Below, piece by piece: positions 57,034-64,000 of a DNA stretch of 64,000 nucleotides. The stretch is from Blasia pusilla (lineage: Eukaryota > Marchantiophyta > Marchantiopsida > Blasiales), in assembly GCA_050084515.1 (NCBI GenBank), contig CM114275.1, positions 26,350,001 through 26,414,000 on the forward strand, written 5' to 3'. The translations under genes were made by a program, and so were the position numbers. How positions within the stretch are numbered: position 1 is the first letter of the stretch; the number at the start of each line of letters is the position of its first letter. The notes under the pieces are model-generated. The model saw only the letters and a list, made by a program, of their open reading frames with translations, had not been told where the DNA came from and searched no databases.

Positions 57034-57141
57034 CAACTGTGGTACGAATCCACATCGTCATACAACATACATTGCTGACATACCATACTCACATACATAT
57101 ATAACATAGACGAGAACATACACAAACACAAGTGTACCACA
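57034..57141 (-). repeat. G4 LTR start (unit A)
   Basis: On the minus strand unit A runs from 57141 (TGTGGTACACTTG) to 57038 (ending CGTACCACA), 104 bases with TG...CA ends. It is followed by GTTGT, as after unit A in G3. The sequence continues to 56754, where it ends against G3, so no second A unit is seen here. Confidence 0.65.
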
Positions 57142-57325
57142 ACTCGCCCCCCTAACTGGCGGTTAGGTCCCTCTAACTCCCAGGTAACCCTATACATCTA
57201 CTACATGCCATACACCTTTGTGGATGCACAAATCAAAAGGCCGGGTGCTAGGTTGCCCCATCATTAGTCGCACATCTATAATCCATATCATGAAAAGATC
57301 AAGTTATCTACCCCTCCTAAGTACA

Positions 57326-57541
57326 TCAAGGACAAATCCACCTTTGAGTAGGAACAACATTCATACGTGGAGTCAAACACATCATGTGCCAACCCGTAGA
57401 ACACCGATCACACACCAACATACGGGTTGCGTTACCAGCATACCCACATAACATGCACCTCAAGCTAGCACGTATCATGGCTAAGCTTGGGTCAACAGTA
57501 CCATCCACATTTGGAAGATGACATGGCGCACAACTACGCAC
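57326..57541 (-). pseudogene. PHD finger region of G4
   Basis: Minus-strand frame: SCAPCHLPNVDGTVD, then CMLCG, LVCDRCSTGWHMMC and RWICP, followed by TGA and TGT. All zinc ligands of a C4HC3 PHD finger can be located, with a stop between the last two Cys. It is continuous with the integrase C-terminal domain but separated from it by a break near 57600. Confidence 0.8.
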
Positions 57542-57609
57542 ATGGTCCTTTCAAACAACTCCATCACGACCCTCCAACATGAGAACTCCAAAAGCTAATA
57601 CCTCTCGCA

Positions 57610-58740
57610 CTAGTAAATAGTGCGGCCTACCATCACATCCAACATTGTCGGTGCAACCTGCTGCAAATAGACATAGTCCCCCACATGGAACCTACAAATC
57701 GATGGTCGATAACCTCCATCCTGAATGGTTGCATACCGCAACGTATCCTGGTGTTGAGCAATGGCAAGATTCTCAAAGGATGTTGGCATAACTCTCCGAA
57801 AGAGCTCTACCCGCTGAGAACACACTCTCATCCACATCTCTGGGTCATCAAGGTTCACCACCTCACTAGACTCTCGACAAATTTCTGCTGGCAAGTCTGG
57901 ATCTCGGCCGTATAACAGAAAATAAGGTGAGAAGGAAGCCAAGGATGCTTGGCGACTGAATCTATACCCCATGGCTAACCATGGCAATTGAATATCCCAG
58001 TCTCCAAGATGCCCCTTCTGTAGGCCATACTTGCGCAATGCCCTCTTCACCGTCTGAACAACACACTCAACCAAACCATCCGCCTCTGGATGATCTCGAG
58101 ACGTGGTCCGATGATCAATCAACGCCTTGTCAGTGAAGACCTGAAACTCACCCTGAAACTTTGTACCCTGGTCGGTCAACACCTCAGCTGGTGCACCAAA
58201 ATGACTAAGTACTCTATCAAGAAATGGATACGCCATTCCCTCACTTGCCTTGTCAGGTAATGCCACCAACTCAGTCCACTTGGAGAAGTGGTGCACCATC
58301 ACCAACACATATCGATGATGTCGTATAGTCAACGGTAACAGTTCTGCAAAGTCCACATTCCAACTGTAACCCAACCCCATAATAGGCAAGGGGTGTAACT
58401 GTGGTGTAGGGGCATTGAATGATGCCCTCACCCGGTCACAAACCATACAACGTGACACCAAGTGCTGCACCTGAGTATGCATGCCACGCCACCAATACTG
58501 GCCAAGGAGTAAGCTATACGTACGCTTTACCCCAAAATGTCCCAACTCCTCATGGGCATGTCGCACAATGCGCTCTCTCTGAGCCAAATGCGGCACCTCT
58601 CGTACTCTACCATCCTCCCACACACAGAGAATATGTGTTCCCTCCAATCGATATCTCCTAGCACGTTGAAGAACATGGTCTCGCTCCTTTGCACTCACTA
58701 TGCCTGGCATCCTACTGGTCCGTAGGAACTCCAACACCAA
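57610..58740 (-). pseudogene. Gypsy integrase of G4, largely intact
   Basis: Integrase that would insert the cDNA. The zinc-binding HHCC module is AHEELGHFGVKRTY...CMVCDRVR. The catalytic triad is D in WNVDFAELLPL, D in VLTDQGTKFQGEF and E in HPEADGLVE. It continues LPWLAMGYRFSRQ, SFSPYFLLYGRDPDLP, FENLAIAQHQDTL and FHVGDYVYLQQ. 376 codons are open, the longest frame of the cluster, then 'GRTI' and a stop. Fusion to the upstream polyprotein is broken. Confidence 0.92.
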
Positions 58741-59426
58741 CGCATCATCATGAATATCACGTTGATCCCATCTCCAACCTCAGGATCTGAAGGCTGGCCA
58801 TCTACCCTCTGACTAGAGTAAGATGTCATGTGGTCCTCCATACTAGAGTCCACCCCTAACCAACATAAAAAGGCAGATGCATGCCAACCTGACACCATCT
58901 CCTTATCAACCTCGCCATGCCATCTAGCCCCAATTGCATCCTCTTGGCTAGTACATGGGTTCCTACTCAACCCATCAGCGTCAAGGTTGGCAACTCCAGG
59001 TCTATGTACCACCAGGAAGTCATATTGCATGTAAGATAAGAGCCCACCGTGCAAGCTTTCTTGTAAGCTTGTGAGACTCCATCAACCACTTGAGCGGATG
59101 GTGATCAGTTTCAAGGGTAAACTATGTGCCAAACAAGTAACACCTAAAGTGTTCCACAGCCCACACTACTGCCAAACACTCTCCCTCACATGAACTATAG
59201 CACAACTCCGCTGCATTATTCGTACGACTTGCATAGGCCACCACAAACTCCATGTGCTCATCATCATATTGTGTCAACACCGCTCAAAGTCCCAAATACT
59301 CCAATCAGTATGCAACTGAAATGAACGCCCTCTAATAGGTCTCCTCAAGATAGGCGCAACCACCAACTGGGCCTTGAGCTCCACAAAAGCTCCATCCTGA
59401 TCATCTCCCCAATGCCACTCCTGATC
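58698..59426 (-). pseudogene. Gypsy RNase H region of G4
   Basis: In pieces on the minus strand: 'GECLAVVWAVEHFRCYLFGT', a stop, 'FTLETDHHPLKWLMES', then 'YDFLVVHRPGVANLDADGLSR', which is the usual end of a gypsy RNase H (H-x-PG-x2-N-x2-AD-x-LSR). Stops and a frameshift interrupt it. Confidence 0.8.
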
Positions 59427-60174
59427 TCATTTCAACCATTGGTTCAAAGGCTTTGCCAGTGCACTAAATCCTTTCACATACCTCCGATAGTAGTTCGCCA
59501 ATCCCATGAATGCCCGAACTCTACTCACATCTACCCGACGAGGAATAAGTGCAATAGCCTCCACCTTTGCTTGATGAACTCCCAAACCACATGGATAGAT
59601 CACATGACCCAAGTACTCAACATCCTCATGGAAGAACTTACACTTTCCTAGACGCAAACGTAGACCATGAGCTTTCAACCGCTCAAACACAATCTGCAAA
59701 TGTATCTGATGCTCCTCCATTGTGTTACTGAACACCAAGATATCATCAATGTAACACCGAACAAAATCCAACCTTGCTAGGATCCTGTCCATCACTCTCT
59801 GATACTCGGCAGGTGCATTCTTCAACCCAAAGGGTAAGAATTTCCACTGATATAAAAAATCCTTGCCATGAGAGTTGACACCCCAAAATGCTGTCTTGGC
59901 CTTGTCACTCTCTCGAATCGAAACCGATGGTATCCTGCCCGAAGATCCAAAGTACTGAAAATCTTTGCCTGTCCCACCACATCAAAGATCTCCTCAGGTG
60001 TAGGCATGGCATACCTATCAGCCTTGGTCTACCGATTGATAGGACGGTAATCTCCACACATCCGCCTATCCGTGCAGTTGCCATGCACATCCTTTTTAGC
60101 GGGCATGACAGTGGCTGATGCATACTCTCCACTAATCCAGCCTCCAAAAGGTCCAACATCCTACTCCTACTCAA
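59427..60174 (-). pseudogene. Gypsy reverse transcriptase of G4
   Basis: Minus-strand pieces include AKIFSTLDLRAGYHRFRF, NAPAEYQRVMDRILARL, the catalytic box CYIDDILVFSNTMEEH, FHEDVEYLGHVI and FMGLANYYRRYVKGF. A frameshift near 59825 ('NSYPLG' to 'KNAPAEY') and damage before 60050 leave it non-functional. The 5' part of pol and gag is lost at about 60180. Confidence 0.88.
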
Positions 60175-60180
60175 CGAGCG

Positions 60181-60830
60181 GAGGAGGTGGAGCTCCTAGC
60201 TGGTTGTGTCGGCATCTATCTTGGTGAGCAATGTTGTGGATACAAGTCTAGGATTGGAGGGGGATTCTAGGAATCCCTTCAAGGAACTCATCATTTTTCT
60301 CAACCAAGGTTGGCTCCAAGCCCAAGCCTAAACCAGATTGTCAAGTGCACAAGGAAGCGCAAACATATGTTCATATTCGAATACAGATTCAGTGAGCGAC
60401 TCCATATCTCCCTCAATTGGGTTGAATTCACAATTGCTATCTCCTGATGTGATGAGGTCTTACACCATGGAGGCTCAAACCCGACGTTCATAGTAGTCGG
60501 CGGTTGAATGTTGGGTCGCTCCCCAAAGAGAGTATGCATCATGTAGAAGAACAGGCAACGCTTGTCCAATTTCTCCCCAAGAGTCATCCCTGCTTGAATC
60601 TTAGCCTTGCTCAATCCTCCACTAGTGCTTTGCATCATGATAAATGCTTGTTTAAAAGCATCGAGGTACCTATTGATTTTTTTTGGAGAATAGGACATGT
60701 AGTCGATAATGGAAACCCGGATACATATAAGTCCGCCGCCAAGTTTCCAAAGGCTACCACCTTGGATCGCAGCTTCCCTCCAATTCTTAATTTTCTCAAT
60801 GTTGCAAATAAAAAAAGCATTCTCCCGTAA
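60181..60830 (-). other. Open stretch of unknown nature next to G4
   Basis: The minus-strand frame 60698-60300 (132 codons; 'YLDAFKQAFIMMQSTSGGLS', 'MTLGEKLDKRCLFFYMMHTL') reads as protein-like. The preceding frame 60820-60635 has a similar character ('KLRIGGKLRSKVVAFGNLAA'). No family was recognised. It may be another transposon, a lost part of G4, or an exon fragment. Confidence 0.35.
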
Positions 60831-63679
60831 TAATATAAATTATTATAACACCAAAGAATCGTGTAACCCTAAATGAATGGAAGAATATGCGATCGGCGGT
60901 TGGACACGTCTTCATCCTTCATTCTGGTCGGGCGTGGTGTGAGTCGGCTCTCGAGAAAGCCCATCGGTTAGCAACCTCTAGCGAACAAGGGAATCGATGA
61001 CCGATTGCCAATCGGTGAGTGGTAGTGGCGAATAGACTAATGGATGACTGAGTGCAAAGTGCGAATATAAGAATCGAAAAGTGGGTGGACCAGGCAGAGC
61101 GAATCTACCAAGTCTATTCTAGACTAACGAAGAGGTAGCTTCTTACGCATGGGACCAGGGAAAATCCAGTTCATTTGGAACATGTAAGTGTTCTCTTACA
61201 ATTCCTGCAAAAGTGGAGCCGACCGATTCGGACCGAATCGAAGAAGTCCCTCGGTATTTTCGAATATGTGCTGTATCCATTCAGTTTAAATGGCGCTTCG
61301 CCAATCTATGTCTGGTAGCCTTTCCATCATAGATCCATTGATGGTTGGGCAGCCTCAACGCGAGGGACAGACCTAGACTAGTGATGTCCGGCAAGTAACG
61401 GGTCCATGACGATCCATCGCATATCCTCTCTGGAACAAGTTGCTATGGTATAGAGGGAGCGCAGCTGCTGCCATGAGCCTGCATCTGGACTGGAGCACGA
61501 CGGACCCAAACTCGCTCACATCCTTTATACATATGTTGATTAAACTAGAGTTTCATGTAGGTACAAACAGATCTTACGTCAAGAATTGAATCAACTCCTG
61601 TCTTCAACTCTGTTCGTACCTACGTGTAATTCCATTCCGGTTGACTCTTCCACATTATGCAGCATAGGATTTCATATCATCGAGATTCCAAAGCCTCTAA
61701 TAAAGTATGCAATCGAGGTTCCCAACTTCCCAAGCCTCTCATATAATGACATGGTCGCGGATTAACATACGCCACTAAGAGATGATCCTAGACTTGGACG
61801 TTGGAGACGTACACACTGTGACCACTTCATTGGTCTGAGTTGTTGATAATTCACAGTTTGAGGGAGATCGATGAAGAGACCTAATACCTGAAATATAGAC
61901 GTATGAGCCCCGGCCGCCCCGCGAGAGCCGAGCAGAAAGGACAGTAGTCGATTCCCCAGAGTGTACCCTGACAGAAGCGGAACCATTACCAACTTCAATT
62001 GTTATTTAAGCATTTCATGCGTAGCAGATCCTTCGACAGAGCTACCCCGGAGGCTCGGAGATGGGAGTTGAGTGGAAACATGATGCTGTCAGTTCTGCCT
62101 CTATTGCGAGGGCTATCCTTTGGAAGAAAACTTTGTTCAGAACTTTTGACAGCTCGAGGATTGCGCATGGCAAGCTGTAGAGAATTACGATTTAATCCCC
62201 GGTACAAGTCCACCTTCAAAGTTCAAACTAGGGTTAAGACCTGTCAACCGATCAATTTGACCTTCCGTTGACCTTATGCTACGTACTGAAAAGTTGCTTA
62301 ACGTTCCTCATCAAAAAAGTTTGAGAATCAATCCGAATATCAACTAGTACTTAAAAGTTCAATAATCTGGAAGTCAAACACTCTAAAAGGAAGCCCTATT
62401 CTATTCTTTGAGAGCTCACCACAGCGAGAAGCCTGAGTGTAGCAAGTACAGATTTGAAGGTTAAAGTCGAAATGATCATTCCTACCTTGACGACCTGACG
62501 AATCACTCTCTGAATGGAAGTGAGATTTGTTCCAGACTGCTAACTACTGAACTAATATGCTGCGCTAGATGCTGTGAAGCTAGCCGCGCGCATGCTTCAC
62601 TCCCTCTCGTTCTCAGATCAGAGAACACTTAGAAGTCACTAGTCCCTGGAATAGACGATTCGTGAAGAGAGAGAAAAGGCAGGTACATGACATAACGTAT
62701 AGTAATTGCGTTGCTTCCGCGTCACCGCGTGATATGGCAGTAGCGCACAGGACGACAAGACACATATGGCGGATGTATAATTGCTCTATTTTCGTATGAA
62801 ACTCTCGGCTATTGCAGAGCGGGCTGGTGAGTGGTGACTCTATCGTCACGTGCAAATTTGCATTTCCAGGCAGGCCAACGCGAGTGACAGTCTAGACTCT
62901 AGAATCAAGGGCTGAGACCTAAAGAAGATTTCTCACTTTTTGCGCTTCGCCGACGCAATTTCCGCAAGCCTGCTAACAACAGGCCCACGGACCCTGTACC
63001 TAACTTTAATGTTCTACAAGTATTTGAAAGACACCCGAAAAGAAAAGTGGTGGCATACGAACAAATGATCGCGCCCGTCATTGTGATGACATCATTTGCG
63101 ACGTGTGATCGCCTAGGTCCCTCGTTGCAACAGTGCAACCCCCGCAGAAACTTCTGCATTCCTTGCATTCAATAGCAACACCCTCGAGACCAGTGCTGAA
63201 TCAAGTAGCTGAGTCTAGACATCTTCTACTAGGCAAATGTCTGTGATCGCGATTCTGCCCAAACTACAGCACCGGGTCCACCATACTGCAGGCTTTCAGT
63301 GCTTGAATTAAAGAACCCAAGAATCCCAAGAGGCGATCTTTATTATTTCCTTACACGTTTTAGGCTGCCTAAGTGCACGAGCTTTTGCTGTCTGCCATTT
63401 CCTACGCGTTAGGGCAGGGCACTTTTGATCGCAGTTTCCAGATGAGGACGGTGACCTCTACTTACATCACACGTTGTCTGTGATTTAAGCGTAAGTAACT
63501 TGTAAAATTCGAAAAGAACGTCAACTTTGGCGGGATGTAATTCATATTTTTGGATGCTAATTTGGAAAGAGGGATGGTGTTGTTATGGAGGGGGTTAATT
63601 GATTGCTAGATTAGATTTTTTTTTCATTTATGTTGGGGTTTGAAAAAAAATCCCCTGTATTTTCTTATGAATATGTTCA
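60831..63679. other. No recognised gene
   Basis: About 2.8 kb without motifs. Frames 61998-61762, 62219-61995, 62855-62613 and 63168-62905 are short and unsupported. No LTR, primer site or RNA gene was recognised. Confidence 0.45.
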
Positions 63680-64000
63680 AACGATTCCTATTGGTTTTTC
63701 TCATTCTTTTGCTATTTGCAATGCCTCGCATTACAACTTCATCCCTTCACATCAATGGATGTCTTTCGCTTTCTCTTCACATCATCTTTTTTGGTGTTTT
63801 GATCTCCTTCATACCTTTCTCCCATAGTATCGGCTTTGGTGTGTTTGGTCGTTTTATAGTCGCCTTGGCCAGCTCATTTTTTATTTTTTATGTTGGTGCC
63901 TATTTTTGTGTATGATTTGATTTGATTTAGGTGATTTAGGTGATACATGTTCTTGACTCTTTCAATTTTCAAACCACTTGTTTCGATACCATATAGGTCA
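63680..64000 (+). mobile_element. 5' end of a second LINE copy, cut by the window edge
   Basis: In plus orientation it resembles the minus strand of 22210-21740: 'gattcct.ttg.ttttct', 'cttcacatc(a/c)tctttttt', 'ggtgtgtttgg', 'gcgcctatttttgtgta' and '(t/c)cgataccatata' occur in the same order. The apparent frame 63640-63915 is probably 5' untranslated or leader sequence. Confidence 0.65.

Larger units (their letters stand above)
56754..60180 (-). mobile_element. Ty3/gypsy element (copy G4), minus strand, most complete
   Basis: Read from 60180 down: reverse transcriptase, RNase H, integrase, PHD finger, polypurine-like ggggggcg (minus strand, about 57150), then the start of a 3' LTR (57141 down to 56754). 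The gene order RT-RH-IN is that of Ty3/gypsy (Metaviridae-type) elements. The 5' end (LTR, gag, protease) is missing. It meets G3 tail to tail at 56753/56754. Multiple stops make it inactive. Confidence 0.9.

Noticed and set aside
1-64000. tRNA, rRNA and other RNA genes
   Set aside because: None was recognised by eye. The tRNA-like TGGTATCA stretches are primer-binding sites of LTR elements. A tRNAscan or Infernal run would be needed to exclude them.

Overview
The window is nuclear DNA of a land plant. Spliced genes with GT-AG introns of about 70-750 bp, a plant malectin-like receptor kinase and a plant-type DUF1295 protein show this. Most of the rest is decayed transposons. The mix looks more like a bryophyte-grade plant than a flowering plant, but that is inference and I cannot name a species.

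Three intact host genes can be read codon by codon. (1) 3472..7097 (+): mitochondrial pyruvate dehydrogenase E1 alpha, 8 exons, all introns phase 0, 463 aa. (2) 8709..15704 (-): malectin-like/LRR receptor kinase, 14 exons, 898 aa. (3) 42890..47631 (+): DUF1295 / steroid 5-alpha-reductase-like membrane protein, 9 exons, 303 aa. They have no evident functional link and each stands alone.

Between them lie, left to right: an AT-rich empty stretch (1-3000); a broken LINE on the minus strand (about 17000-22210) with a C2HC finger, a reverse transcriptase and a nuclease-like tail, interrupted by an LTR-like repeat; a 3' remnant of a Ty3/gypsy element (24735-26255); a second copy of the LTR-like repeat in inverted orientation (28390-29215); an LTR plus primer-binding-site remnant (29290-30330); an approximately 11.9-kb candidate Mutator-like element (30575-42455) with long terminal inverted repeats, a decayed MULE transposase and a convergent decayed gene of unknown function; another LTR/gag remnant (about 49900-51430); and a cluster of three Ty3/gypsy remnants (53430-60180). 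The 5' end of a second LINE copy runs off the right edge (63680-64000).

The most unusual content is in the mobile DNA. The Ty3/gypsy family encodes a C4HC3 PHD finger downstream of its integrase. Its 3' terminal region has a repeat-spacer-repeat layout in three separate copies, with repeat units beginning TG and in two cases ending CA. The Mutator-like element has two convergent coding regions, as in MuDR, and a putative captured exon. All of these elements carry stops, frameshifts or deletions and none looks autonomous.
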